DNA of 64,000 bases from DASUBV01 sp963822485. Its GTDB lineage: Bacteria > Actinomycetota > Actinomycetes > Streptosporangiales > Streptosporangiaceae. The DNA lies in assembly GCA_963822485.1 (NCBI GenBank), contig CAWGHW010000031.1:1-64000 (forward strand), written 5' to 3'. Within the stretch, counting starts at the first letter, position 1. Every line of letters begins with the position of its first letter. Shown here in pieces: positions 16,753-26,108 of this stretch. The notes beneath the pieces were generated by a model. The model had not been told where the DNA came from and did not search any database. It saw only the letters and a list, made by a program, of their open reading frames with translations. The translations under genes were made by a program, and so were the position numbers.

Positions 16753-17879
16753 CGCGCGCCCGCGATCAGCGCCAGCAGACTGCCGGCCGCGCGCTCAAGC
16801 CCGGTCGCAGTCACCGGGCCGGCGAACAGGAACGTCACCCCGCCAAACCGAGATGACGTGGCCAGCACGACGGTCAGCAGCGGCGTGCGGACCAGCACCG
16901 CTCGACCGCCGGGCAGGGTAATCGTGCGGGCGCCGGCTGACGTGGCCGCCCTGACGACCTGCGATCCGGTCCGGCCCGGCAGTGGCACCAGGGCGAGCCG
17001 GGCGAATCCCGTGCCGTAAAACGCCACCCCGGTCAGGGCATCGGGTACTGCCGTCAGCCGGAACCCGCCGAGCGCGGGCGGCCAGGGATGACGGCGGCCT
17101 CCGCTCAGGATGCCGTTGAGCGACGACAGCCGGGCCGTCGCCCGGTCAACAACCGGCGCGGGGCGGGGGATAACCGTCGCGAGCGCAGGCCGCCGCTGGC
17201 TGAGGTCCAGGAACTTGCTCACCAGCACCGGCGGGCCAGTGCCACGGGCGATGATCTTCACCTCGACCGGGAGGCCGCTGACCGGGTCGGCCCAGATGTC
17301 GATGCTGCCGACCGTGGTCGCCGGACTAGCCGGGACAAGCCGGAGCCCGGCCGCGTCCACCCCCGCGACCCGCACGGACGGCAGCCGGGACAGGTGATCG
17401 GCCGGGGAGGCGAGCCTGAGCAGCCGGCTGGCCAGCGCCGGCGGCAGAAGGTCGGATGCGCGCGGCAGGCGGACCGGCTGGCGGCCTGTCACGCGGGTCA
17501 GCAGGTTGTCGGAGTAGTTCCACAGGAACGTGTCCCGGCACACCTGGTAGACGTCGTCCTCCCCGGCGGCGGTGAGCGTGTCGGCGCGCCAGTGGGCGGG
17601 CGAGCGGTACCAGACGTACTGATCGGTAACGCCATCCAGGAGGCTGCTGAGGTTGCCTAGGTCCGGCAGCTTCGGCAGGCCCAGGTCCGCCGTGCTCTCC
17701 GCGTAGCCCTGATAGGGAACGTCGGCGGAGGCCAGGATGCGAGCGCGCAGGGCGACGGCGGCGATAGCGGACCCCTGGACCGGGAGAGCCGCGACGATGG
17801 CCGGGACGGCGCAGAGCAGAGCCGCGCCGCCTACTACGACGGCCCAGCGCCAGGGCGCCCGCAGGCTCGCCGTGATCAC
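16749..17879 (-). CDS. Membrane-anchored LolA-like (outer-envelope lipoprotein-fold) protein
   Basis: 376 residues. One N-terminal helix (WAVVVGGAALLCAVPAIVAA) anchors a large extracytoplasmic domain. Features such as YRSPAHWRADTLTAAGEDDV followed by CRDTFLWNYSDNLLTRVTG, and WADPVSGLPVEVKIIARG, match the LolA/RseB-like fold found in actinobacterial regulators and carriers next to ABC exporters. Predicted to sense or deliver a lipid or drug substrate to the downstream ABC transporter. First gene of the operon and 4-base overlapped with the ATPase. Confidence 0.7.
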   Translation of the reverse strand: MITASLRAPWRWAVVVGGAALLCAVPAIVAALPVQGSAIAAVALRARILASADVPYQGYAESTADLGLPKLPDLGNLSSLLDGVTDQYVWYRSPAHWRADTLTAAGEDDVYQVCRDTFLWNYSDNLLTRVTGRQPVRLPRASDLLPPALASRLLRLASPADHLSRLPSVRVAGVDAAGLRLVPASPATTVGSIDIWADPVSGLPVEVKIIARGTGPPVLVSKFLDLSQRRPALATVIPRPAPVVDRATARLSSLNGILSGGRRHPWPPALGGFRLTAVPDALTGVAFYGTGFARLALVPLPGRTGSQVVRAATSAGARTITLPGGRAVLVRTPLLTVVLATSSRFGGVTFLFAGPVTATGLERAAGSLLALIAGAR

Positions 17880-18063
17880 CGAGGGCCGCTCACCGCTGCA
17901 GTGGTCACCTTGTCATCGGTCACCCTGTCATCGTGACACCGCGACGCCGACGCTGGCGAACCCCGGCTCAGCGACGGGTGCCGAGGATACGGGCCCCGGC
18001 GGCGGTCAGTCCCGCGACGCCCCCGCTTCCCGGTCACCCCGGGAAGGTACCGCCGTCGGCGAC

Positions 18064-18825
18064 TCATGAGCGGCATCCAGAGCATTCGGTAACAAAGTCG
18101 TAAGGCTCAGCAGCGGTCAGCCGGGCCGCGGCGGCGCGGCCAGGCCGCCAGGAACCGGTTTCTCTCGTTTCACCGGCGGCGACTTCCCCCCTGTCGGCAG
18201 GGCTCAGGATCATGGCAAGCTCGCGGACCCGCGCGGCGAAGCGGCTCTGCGGTGCCTGGCGGGCCACGGCCACGGCATCCGCTGCGGTGTCCACATCGCG
18301 TAGCCGCGGCAGGTCGGCGACGCGCAGTCCGGCCGCGAGCAGCCGGGCGCGCTGGATGGCGCCGGTGCCCCGGGTCGACATGGGGACGCCGCGCAGCAGG
18401 GCGGGATCCGGCACGCGCAGCCCGAGCGCCCAGAATCCGCCGTCCGCGGCCGGGCCGAACACGGCGTCGGTGCCTTGCCAGTCCACTGTGAGCAGCGCGG
18501 GGGTGACCTGTGGTGTGTCCATTCCGATCAGCAGCGCCGGGCCGCGAACAGCGGCGAAGGCAGCGGCGAGGCGCTCGTCGAGCGGGCCGCCGCACTGCTG
18601 GAGGATGTCGAACCCGGCGGGCAGCCACGGGCCTGCCTTGCCGTCGAGGACCAGGATCCGCTGCCGGGCCGGGGCCATCCGCATGGTGTGCAGCGTGTCG
18701 GTGAGCGCGGCCTCGGCGAGTGCGCAGGCCTGCTCATGCGTGCACGGCGGGACGAGGCGCGTCTTGACCCGGCCGGGCAGTGGCTGTTTCGCGATGATGA
18801 GCAGGGTGGTATCCGCAGTGGTCAC
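18064..18825 (-). CDS. DUF2064/TIGR04282-type glycosyltransferase
   Basis: 253 residues. N-terminal LLIIAKQPLPGRVKTRLVPP is the nucleotide-binding lead of the TIGR04282 (DUF2064) GT-A-like family; LIGMDTPQVTPALL and VFGPAADGGFWALGL carry the conserved D-P and DGGF(W/Y) motifs. These enzymes are named after arsenosugar biosynthesis but occur widely in polyprenyl-linked sugar gene clusters. The ATG overlaps the preceding glycosyltransferase gene by four bases. Confidence 0.83.
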   Translation of the reverse strand: MTTADTTLLIIAKQPLPGRVKTRLVPPCTHEQACALAEAALTDTLHTMRMAPARQRILVLDGKAGPWLPAGFDILQQCGGPLDERLAAAFAAVRGPALLIGMDTPQVTPALLTVDWQGTDAVFGPAADGGFWALGLRVPDPALLRGVPMSTRGTGAIQRARLLAAGLRVADLPRLRDVDTAADAVAVARQAPQSRFAARVRELAMILSPADRGEVAAGETRETGSWRPGRAAAARLTAAEPYDFVTECSGCRS

Positions 18826-19472
18826 CGGGCGAGCACCTGGCTCATGTCCCGCACGGTGCGCACGCAGCCTTGGACGGTGCCGGTTACCTTGGACTTTCCG
18901 ATGCGCGGCAGGTAGGTCACCTCGACCTCCGAGACCCGCCAGCCTGCCGCCGCCGCGTTCATTATCATCTCCAGCGGATACCCGAACCGCCGGTCGGCGA
19001 GGTTCAGGCTGAGCAGCGCCTCGCGGCCTGCCGCGCGCATCGGCCCCAGGTCACGGAGGCCAAGTCCCGTGCGCCGGCGGACCCGTCGCGCCAGTTCCCG
19101 GTTGGCCAGCCGCGCCGGCAGCGGCCACGCGTCCCGCTGCCTGGTGCGGCGGCGGCCAAGGACCAGTTCGGCCTGGCCGGCCAGGAGAGGCCCGGTCAGG
19201 AGGGGAAGCTGCCGGGGGTCGAGGCTGCCGTCACAGTCGCTGAAGCACACCAGTTTGCTGGTCGCCGCCAGCAGGCCGGCGTGGGCGGCCGCCCCGAAGC
19301 CCCTGGCCGGCTCGGGCACGACTGTCGCGCCGAGCGACCGCGCGACTTCGCCGGAGCCGTCGGTGGAGCGGTTGTCCACGACGATCGGCCGGAAGCCGGC
19401 GGGCATCCGGCCGAGAATCCAGGGGAGCGCCGGAGCCTCGTTAAGGCACGGCAGGATGACGTCCACGATCAT
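18822..19472 (-). CDS. Family 2 glycosyltransferase (polyprenyl-phosphate sugar transferase type)
   Basis: 216 residues from the ATG at 19472; the frame is open further upstream but the conserved start IVDVILPCLNEAPALPWIL begins here. Metal/nucleotide motif CFSDCDGSLDP, acceptor-loop GRRRTRQRDAWPLPARLANR and the closing VTYLPRIGKSKVTGTVQGCV match GT-A enzymes of the DPM1-like group that load a sugar on a polyprenyl phosphate. No C-terminal membrane helices. Co-translated with the DUF2064 gene. Confidence 0.85.
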   Translation of the reverse strand: MIVDVILPCLNEAPALPWILGRMPAGFRPIVVDNRSTDGSGEVARSLGATVVPEPARGFGAAAHAGLLAATSKLVCFSDCDGSLDPRQLPLLTGPLLAGQAELVLGRRRTRQRDAWPLPARLANRELARRVRRRTGLGLRDLGPMRAAGREALLSLNLADRRFGYPLEMIMNAAAAGWRVSEVEVTYLPRIGKSKVTGTVQGCVRTVRDMSQVLAR

Positions 19473-19667
19473 GGCTGTGACGTTATTGCCACTGACGGAT
19501 CGGCATGGGTGGTTGCGCATTACAAAGTGGAGAACTCGGGGCCCTGAGCCGTAGTCCATGATTTCTCCGCATACCCGGCGGGGAATTCATGACAATCTGA
19601 AGAAAGATCTCGTGGTAGTGCCGGGCTGAGCGCTCTTCGCGTCCGCGAAGATTCTTAGACTCTGGTT

Positions 19668-20375
19668 GTGGATGGACGCATTCTCGTGGTCGAAGATGAC
19701 CTGATGGTGGCGGAGGTCGTGGTGGACTACCTGCGCCACGCGGGCCTGGAGCCCCGGCACGCGGTGGACGGGCGTACCGCGCTGGAGATGGCCGCGACGT
19801 GGCGGCCCGATCTGGTGGTGCTTGACCTGATGCTGCCCGGAGTCAGCGGCCTGGAGGTATGCCGGCGGCTGCGTGAGAGGCAGGACGCGCAGGCGCCGCT
19901 GCCGGTGATCATGCTGACCGCGCTCGGCGAGGAGAGCGACCGCGTGCTCGGGCTTGAGAGCGGTGCCGACGACTACGTGACCAAGCCGTTCAGCCCGCGG
20001 GAGCTCACCCTGCGGGTGCAGGCCGTGCTGCGCCGGTCCCGCGTGACGGTCTCTGCGGCGGTCGAGCCGCAGCTGGTGCGATCGGGACGGCTGGAGGTCG
20101 ACAGGGCGGCACGGCGGGCCCGCTCAGACGGCCGGGTGCTGGACCTGACGGTGCGCGAGTTCGACCTGCTCGCCTTCCTTGTCTCCCACCCGGGTCGGGC
20201 GTTTACCCGTGCCGAGTTGCTTGAGCAGGTATGGGGCTGGTCATTTGGGGACCTGTCGACCATCACCGTGTATGTCCGCCGGCTGCGGGACAAGGTCGAG
20301 AGCGAGCCCGCCTCGCCGACTCAGCTCCAGACGGTCTGGGGCGTCGGCTACCGCTGGGAGGCCGACCCCTCATGA
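19668..20375 (+). CDS. OmpR-type response regulator
   Basis: 235 residues, GTG start. Receiver domain 1-120: acidic pair VVEDDLMVAE, phospho-acceptor in PDLVVLDLMLPG (Asp near 52), Thr in VIMLTALG, Lys in DYVTKPFSP. Winged helix 140-232: VLDLTVREFDLLAFLVSHPG and TITVYVRRLRDKVE then WGVGYRWE. Overlaps the kinase start by four bases. Diverges from the two glycosyltransferase genes with a 195-base intergenic region that probably holds both promoters. Confidence 0.93.
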   Translation: MDGRILVVEDDLMVAEVVVDYLRHAGLEPRHAVDGRTALEMAATWRPDLVVLDLMLPGVSGLEVCRRLRERQDAQAPLPVIMLTALGEESDRVLGLESGADDYVTKPFSPRELTLRVQAVLRRSRVTVSAAVEPQLVRSGRLEVDRAARRARSDGRVLDLTVREFDLLAFLVSHPGRAFTRAELLEQVWGWSFGDLSTITVYVRRLRDKVESEPASPTQLQTVWGVGYRWEADPS

Positions 20376-21490
20376 ATGACCAGCTGCAGATCGTCATGAT
20401 CGCGGCGGGCTGCACGAGCGCCGTGGGCCTGGCGGGCATGGGCATCATCCGGCTGCTGCGCCGGGCCCGGCTCCGGCTGTCCATCCAGGCGACCGGCGCC
20501 GTGCCCGTGCTCGCGATCGTGGCCGGCACGCTCGCCAGCGCCGAGGCGATGTTCTTGTCCCAGCACGATCTTCGCGTCGTCGTGATGGTGTGCGTCGTCG
20601 CCGGCGTCGTCGCGTTCGCCTTCAGCTGGCTGCTCGGACGGCAGGTCGAGTCCGGCAGCGCCGCCCTGCGCCAGGCCGCGCGGTCGCTCGGCGACGAGGA
20701 TGGCCAGTTCCTGCCTCCGGCGCTCCCGCTGGCGGCGGACTTCGCGGACGTGTCCAGGGAGCTGGAGGACACCAGCGCGAAGCTGGCGCGCTCCCGTGCC
20801 CGGGAACGCGCCCTTGAGCAGTCCCGGCGGCAGCTGGTGGCCTGGGTCTCGCATGACCTGCGTACCCCGCTGGCCGGACTGCGCGCGATGGCCGAGGCGC
20901 TCGAGGACGGCCTGGCCGCCGACCCCCCTCGCTACCACAAGCAGATGCGGGCCGAGGCTGAACGGCTGGCTGCCATGGTTGATGACCTGTTCGAGCTGTC
21001 TCGGATCCACTCCGGCACCTTGCACCTGTCCACGGACCAGATCGCGCTGGCCGACTTGGTCAGCGACGTGCTCGCGAGCACGGAGGCACTGGCGGGTGAG
21101 CGCGGCGTGCACCTGGACGGCACAGCGGCCGGGCAGCTCGCCGTCCGCGCCGACCCGCGCGAGCTGTCCCGCGCACTGACCAACCTGCTCGTCAACGCCA
21201 TCCGGCACACCCCGCCGGGCGGCCTCGTCCACGTCGAGGCGAGGCCCGAGCACGAGTACGCCCTGCTCACCGTCACCGACGGCTGCGGTGGCATCCCGGA
21301 AGCCGACCTCCCGCATGTCTTCGACCTGGCGTGGCGCGGGACCGACGCGCGGACCCCCGGGCCTGACAGCGGCGCCGGCCTCGGCCTCGCGATCGTGCGC
21401 GGCGTCGTCGAAGCACACCAGGGCAGCGTGCGCATCGTGAACACCGGAGACGGCTGCTGCTTTGAGATGCGGCTGCCCGCCTGCTCGTGA
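20372..21490 (+). CDS. Sensor histidine kinase
   Basis: 372 residues, ATG overlapping the regulator stop. Two or three N-terminal membrane helices (about 5-27, 38-58, 66-88) with almost no external loop, so it senses a membrane or intramembrane cue. HAMP-like linker, then phospho-acceptor VSHDLRTPLAGLRAMAEAL, N box NLLVNAIRHTPPGG, G1 DGCGGIP and G2 GAGLGLAIVRGV. It pairs with the adjacent response regulator. The epimerase gene on the other strand ends just past its stop. Confidence 0.92.
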   Translation: MNDQLQIVMIAAGCTSAVGLAGMGIIRLLRRARLRLSIQATGAVPVLAIVAGTLASAEAMFLSQHDLRVVVMVCVVAGVVAFAFSWLLGRQVESGSAALRQAARSLGDEDGQFLPPALPLAADFADVSRELEDTSAKLARSRARERALEQSRRQLVAWVSHDLRTPLAGLRAMAEALEDGLAADPPRYHKQMRAEAERLAAMVDDLFELSRIHSGTLHLSTDQIALADLVSDVLASTEALAGERGVHLDGTAAGQLAVRADPRELSRALTNLLVNAIRHTPPGGLVHVEARPEHEYALLTVTDGCGGIPEADLPHVFDLAWRGTDARTPGPDSGAGLGLAIVRGVVEAHQGSVRIVNTGDGCCFEMRLPACS

Positions 21491-21500
21491 ATGAGGTGCC

Positions 21501-22582
21501 TCAGGCCGGCCCCGGCCCGCGGGCACCGCGGCGAACTCCGCCACGCCCGCGGCGAATGGCACGGCCGCCCGCCATCGCAGCTCGCGCGAGATGCGCTCGC
21601 TGGACGCGGTGACATGCCGGACATCGCCCAGCCGGTACTCGCCGGTGACCACCGGGCTGGGCCCGCCGAAGGCGCCGGCCAGCGCCGACGCGAGCTGACC
21701 CACCGTGCGCGGGGTGCCGCTGCCGACGTTGTAGGCGCGCAGGGTGCCAGGGCCGCCAGGCGCGCCCTGACCGCCGGCCGCCTCAATCGCGGCGACGGTG
21801 GCGCTGGCCACGTCGCGGACGTGGACGAAGTCCCGCCGCTGCGCCCCGTCCTCGAAGACCCGCGGCGGGCGGCCGGCCTCCAGGTCAGAGCGGAAGAACG
21901 ACGCCACGCCGGCGTACGGCGTATCACGGGGCATGCCAGGGCCGTACACGTTGTGATAGCGCAGCGCCACCCCATGCCCCTCCGTCGCCCTGGCCCACGA
22001 TCGGGCGAGGTGCTCCTGCGCGACCTTGGTAGCGGCGTAGACGCTGCGCGGCCCCAGCGGCGCCTCCTCGGGCACCAGCTCCGATGACAGCGGCTCGCCG
22101 CAATGCTCGCAGCGCGGCTCGAAACGGCCCGCGTCGAGGTCGGCAGCCAGCCGCGGCGGCGGCGTCGCGGCTAGCCCGTGCTCGGCGCACGAGTAGGCGC
22201 CCTCGCCGTAGACCACCATCGACGAGGCCAGCACCAGCCGGCTGATCCCCGCGCGGGCCATCGCGGCCAGCACGACCGCCGTCCCGAGGTCGTTGCAGCT
22301 CGCGTACAGCGGTGCGTCATCAAAGTCGGCGCCCAGCCCGACCATCGCCGCCAGGTGACAGACCACGCCGACACCGCGCAGTGCCTCGGCCACCGCTCGC
22401 GCGTCGCGTACGTCGCCGTGCGCGAACTCGAAGCCGGGATCACCGGAGAGCGGGGGCCCGCCGCCGGGGTGCACCCACGGCAGCAGCGCGTCCAGCACCT
22501 GCACCTCATGACCCGCGCTGATAAGTGCCCCGACAACGTGAGACCCGATAAAGCCGGCACCGCCAGTCACAAGAACTCGCAT
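21501..22582 (-). CDS. NAD-dependent nucleotide-sugar epimerase/dehydratase
   Basis: Extended SDR of about 355 residues. VLVTGGAGFIGSHVVGALIS is the NAD-binding lead, ASSMVVYGEGAY supplies the Ser and SVYAATKVAQEHL the YxxxK pair. A CEHCGEPL pair of cysteines before the active site is typical of a subgroup acting on UDP-sugars. As sequenced the frame does not stop at the expected end: it runs on antisense through the whole kinase gene to 20348. One base less in the G/C run near 21520 gives a stop at 21501, the end adopted here, so a single indel is suspected. Acts with the neighbouring glycosyltransferases. Confidence 0.78.
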
Positions 22583-22697
22583 GCCCCGAGGCTACGCATG
22601 GCCACGCCGAGGATCTCGCCCGAGCCGCGCGTTATCACCAGTTTGTAAGGAGGCAATTCCTTGCCCCGCCTGGGAGCGGCCGAATGTAATACACGGC

Positions 22698-24287
22698 GTG
22701 ACCGTTAGCAGCAGCCGGGACAGCCGATCGCGTCCGAGGGACGAAAGCCAGTCGGCTCCGGCCAGGACGCTACGATGCCGGGCCTCCCGAGCCTCGCGGC
22801 TGGCTGCGGCGCTGGCCGGCCTGGTCGCGATCACCGCGTACCTGTTCGTCGCGCTGAGCCGGCTGGGCTACCCGTTCCCCCTCGAATGGCTGGAAGGCAA
22901 CTCGCTCGTCGAGGTGCACCGGATCCTCGCAGGCCAGCCGCTGTACCCGGCACCGGCCGCCGGGTACGTCCCCGACGGGTACCCGCCGCTCTACTTCGCC
23001 GTGTCGGCTGCGGCGGCCCGCGTGCTCGGCGTCTCGTACCTGCCGCTGCGGCTGGTGTCGCTGGTGTCCTCGCTGGCCTGCTTCGCGCTGCTCGCCCGCC
23101 TGGTCCAGCGCGAGACGGGAAGCATCGCGGCCGGCACCGGCGCCGCGGGCTTGTTCGCCGCGACCTACTTCGCCACGGGCACCTGGTTCGACGTCGCCCG
23201 GGTCGACTCGCTGTTCCTCGCGCTCAGCATCGGCGGCCTGTACGCGGCCCGGTGGATGCGCGGCACGCCCGGCGCCGTCGCCGCCGGGCTGCTGCTCGCC
23301 GCCGCGGCCCTCACCAAGCAGACCGGGCTCGCCGAGGCGGCCGCGGTAACCGCCGCGCTGCTGGCCGGTCCGCGCCGCGGACTCGCCTGCGTTGCCGCGC
23401 TCGCCGAGGTCACGGTGCTCGGCGTCAGCACGCTGGTGCTCGGGCTCACCAGCGGCGGCTGGTACATCTACTACGTCTTCGAGCTGATGAGCGAGCACCC
23501 GCTGACCGGCCGCAGCTTCGGCTGGTTCTGGACGCTCCTGCTGCCCGCGCTCGGCCTGGCCGCGTGCGCCGCTCTGATCGGCGCGCGCCGGGTGCCCCCT
23601 GTGCTGCTGGCCGGCTGCGCAGCGCTGGTAGTGGAGGGCTACGCGGCGCTGGTGCACAGCGGCGGCGGCATCGACGACGTGCTGCCCGCCTACCTCGCCG
23701 TGGCGCTGCTCGCTGGCCTGGCGATCGGCGGCGCAGCGACACGGTGGGTCACTGCCGTATCGGGCCTGCTCGTCATCGCCCAGACAGCCCTGCTGCTCAG
23801 CGGCTTCCACCCGTCCCGGGCGATTCCCGCCAGCGCCGACCGCGCCGTCGGCGAGCGGCTGATCGCCGGCCTGCGGCAGTTCGGCGGGAGGGTGGCGATC
23901 CCGGCCGACCCTGGTCTGAGCCTGCTGGCGGGAATGACGCCGGTCGCGCACCAGGACGCGGCGTACGACGTGCTGCGGTCCTCGGACCAGGCCGCGATCA
24001 CGCGCTTCGAGGCCAGTGCCGCAGCTGCGGTCGCCGCGCGCCGGTTCAGCGCGATCATCACCGACGGCCCTGGGCTGCCGCGGGGTTATCCGCCCTCGCT
24101 CAGCCGGTACTACCGCCAGTGCCCCCAGCCGCTGCTCGCCGGGGTACCGGCCGCATTGTTCCGTCCGGTCGCGGGGATCCGCGCCCGCCCCGCCTCCGTA
24201 TGGCTTCCCCGGGGCAGCGGTTCCTGCCAGGCGGCCGTTGACATCCTCGACGGAGCCCGCGGAGCCGACAAGGAAGGTCACCAGTGA
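22698..24287 (+). CDS. Polytopic glycosyltransferase (PMT/ArnT-like, GT-C)
   Basis: 529 residues from the GTG at 22698. About ten membrane helices; the first external loop contains EWLEGNSLVEVHRILAGQPL and PDGYPPLYFAVSAAA, where the acidic residues near the N-terminus fit the catalytic loop of GT-C enzymes that use polyprenyl-phosphate sugars. ALTKQTGLAEAAAVTAALLA is a second family feature. The C-terminal 110 residues are soluble and extracytoplasmic. Overlaps the molybdopterin gene by four bases. It would transfer the sugar made by the cytosolic enzymes of this cluster onto an envelope acceptor. The exact start is uncertain. Confidence 0.75.
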   Translation: MTVSSSRDSRSRPRDESQSAPARTLRCRASRASRLAAALAGLVAITAYLFVALSRLGYPFPLEWLEGNSLVEVHRILAGQPLYPAPAAGYVPDGYPPLYFAVSAAAARVLGVSYLPLRLVSLVSSLACFALLARLVQRETGSIAAGTGAAGLFAATYFATGTWFDVARVDSLFLALSIGGLYAARWMRGTPGAVAAGLLLAAAALTKQTGLAEAAAVTAALLAGPRRGLACVAALAEVTVLGVSTLVLGLTSGGWYIYYVFELMSEHPLTGRSFGWFWTLLLPALGLAACAALIGARRVPPVLLAGCAALVVEGYAALVHSGGGIDDVLPAYLAVALLAGLAIGGAATRWVTAVSGLLVIAQTALLLSGFHPSRAIPASADRAVGERLIAGLRQFGGRVAIPADPGLSLLAGMTPVAHQDAAYDVLRSSDQAAITRFEASAAAAVAARRFSAIITDGPGLPRGYPPSLSRYYRQCPQPLLAGVPAALFRPVAGIRARPASVWLPRGSGSCQAAVDILDGARGADKEGHQ

Positions 24288-25573
24288 AATCGCCCATGTC
24301 CCGTCCTCCCGGGCCGTTCCGCCGGTCGTTCTGGCGCAGCCCGATCCGCGGCCCCTGGCTGACCTCGGTGTTCGGCCTGGTGCTGCTGGCGTCCATCCCG
24401 GTGATGTTCGCGACCGGGCTGCTCTCCTACGCCGCCTACAACCCGGACCTCAGCCCGGTCAACGACAAGACGCCCGGCAAGGGACTGCTCGGCTTCTACC
24501 TCTTCTCCTGGCCCACCCACCCGGTCTGGCTCTACCGGCTCAACCAGGGCGTCCACGTCACCCTGGGCCTGGTGCTCGTCCCGGTCCTGCTGTTCAAGCT
24601 GTGGTCGGTGCTGCCCAGGCTGTTCGAGTGGCCGCCACTGCGCTCACCCGCGCACGCCCTGGAGCGGCTGTCGCTGTTCCTGCTCGTCGGCGGGGCAGTA
24701 TTCGAGTTCGCGACCGGGATCCTGAACATCCAGACGTGGTACAAGTTCCCCGGCTCCTTCTACACCCTGCACTTCTACGGCGCCTGGGTATTCATCGCGG
24801 GCTTCGTCGTCCACGTGGCGCTGAAGCTGCCGGCCATGATCAGGGCGCTGCGCAGCCGCAGCCTGATCGGGGAGCTGCGCACCAGCCTCGCCAGGACGCG
24901 CCCCGAGCCCGCGGAGGCCGGGTACCTGGTCAGCACGGCGCCTGCCGAGCCGACGATCTCCCGGCGCGGCGTGCTGGCGTTCGCCGGCGCGGGCTCGGCC
25001 CTCATCGCGCTCCTGTCCGTGGGCCAGTCCCTGGGCGGACCGCTGCGACGGACCGCGCTGCTCGCGCCACACGGACAGGACGCCGCGGGCGGCCCCGGAG
25101 AATTCCAGGTCAAGCAGACCGCGGCCAGCGCCGGGATCAGCGACTCCGAGACCGGCCAGGCCTGGCGGCTCACGCTCAGGAGCGACAGCCAGCCCGGCCA
25201 CGCGCCAGTCGTGCTTCGCCGCGCCGACCTGCTCCGCATGAAACAGCACACCGCCAGCCTGCCGATCGCCTGCGTCGAGGGCTGGTCCACCGATGACCAG
25301 GCCTGGACCGGCGTCCGGCTGCGCGACCTCGCCCGGCTAGCCGGCGTCACCCGCCCGTCAAGCGCCCTGGTCCAGTCCCTGCAACGTGGCGGCTCGTTCA
25401 CCCAGGCCGTGCTGTCCGCAGGGCAGGTCATGGACCCGGACTCGCTGCTCGCGCTGCGCGTCAACGGCGGCGACCTCTCACCCGACCACGGCTACCCGGC
25501 CCGCGTGATCGTGCCCGCCAGTCCTGGCGTGCACAACACCAAGTGGGTCACCAGCCTGACCTTCCGGAGCTGA
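24284..25573 (+). CDS. Membrane-anchored molybdopterin oxidoreductase with cytochrome b-like domain
   Basis: 429 residues. Residues 20-210 hold four helices (LTSVFGLVLLASIPVMFATG; VHVTLGLVLVPVLLFKLW; and two more) with several His suited to haem, as in cytochrome b561-type anchors. From about 225 a twin-arginine-like region (TISRRGVLAFAGAGSALIAL) precedes a sulfite-oxidase-fold domain whose cofactor cysteine is in SLPIACVEGWSTDD, followed by the YedY-like SPDHGYPARVIVPASPGVHN TKW. It should pass electrons between the quinone pool and an extracytoplasmic substrate. Co-translated with the glycosyltransferase, which is unusual for a respiratory enzyme. Confidence 0.85.
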   Translation: MKSPMSRPPGPFRRSFWRSPIRGPWLTSVFGLVLLASIPVMFATGLLSYAAYNPDLSPVNDKTPGKGLLGFYLFSWPTHPVWLYRLNQGVHVTLGLVLVPVLLFKLWSVLPRLFEWPPLRSPAHALERLSLFLLVGGAVFEFATGILNIQTWYKFPGSFYTLHFYGAWVFIAGFVVHVALKLPAMIRALRSRSLIGELRTSLARTRPEPAEAGYLVSTAPAEPTISRRGVLAFAGAGSALIALLSVGQSLGGPLRRTALLAPHGQDAAGGPGEFQVKQTAASAGISDSETGQAWRLTLRSDSQPGHAPVVLRRADLLRMKQHTASLPIACVEGWSTDDQAWTGVRLRDLARLAGVTRPSSALVQSLQRGGSFTQAVLSAGQVMDPDSLLALRVNGGDLSPDHGYPARVIVPASPGVHNTKWVTSLTFRS

Positions 25574-25574
25574 C

Positions 25575-26108
25575 ATGCGCCGCTTCCTGCGCTGGTACGG
25601 CGCCAGCCCGCTGCACCTGCTGACCATGCTCAGCTGCTTCGCGCTCGCCGGGTACGCCGCGGCCGCGCTGCTGCCCGGCAACCCCGTCGGCATCCTCGTC
25701 TGGCTCGCCGGCGCGGTCATCGGGCACGACCTGCTCCTGCTGCCGCTTTACACGCTCGCCGACCGGTCCGCCATGGCGGTCTTCAGGCACCGCCCGCCGC
25801 GGCTGCCCGCCGTGCGGTGGATCAACTACCTGCGCGTCCCCGCGGCGCTTTCCGGCATGCTGCTGCTCATCTGGTTCCCGCTGATCTTCCGGCTGCCCGC
25901 CCGCTTCACCGCCACGACCACCCTCTCGCTCGACCCGTACCTGTGGCACTGGCTCGCCGTAACCGGAGCACTGTTCCTGCTATCCGCCACGGGCTTCGCC
26001 GTGCGGCTGCGCCCGGGCCGCATCAGACGGAAAGCGCGCGCACGCGGCAGGGAAGCGGCCGATCCCCCACCGCGGCCGGCCCCGGGCCATCCGGAACGGC
26101 CGGCCTGA
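25575..26108 (+). CDS. Hypothetical membrane protein
   Basis: 177 residues; ATG one base after the oxidoreductase stop, so same operon. Four helices at about 12-32, 38-58, 88-108 and 122-143, then a basic and proline-rich cytosolic tail. Starts MRRFLRWYGASPLHLLTMLS. Family not recognised; it may be a subunit or electron-transfer partner of the molybdopterin protein. Confidence 0.72.
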   Translation: MRRFLRWYGASPLHLLTMLSCFALAGYAAAALLPGNPVGILVWLAGAVIGHDLLLLPLYTLADRSAMAVFRHRPPRLPAVRWINYLRVPAALSGMLLLIWFPLIFRLPARFTATTTLSLDPYLWHWLAVTGALFLLSATGFAVRLRPGRIRRKARARGREAADPPPRPAPGHPERPA

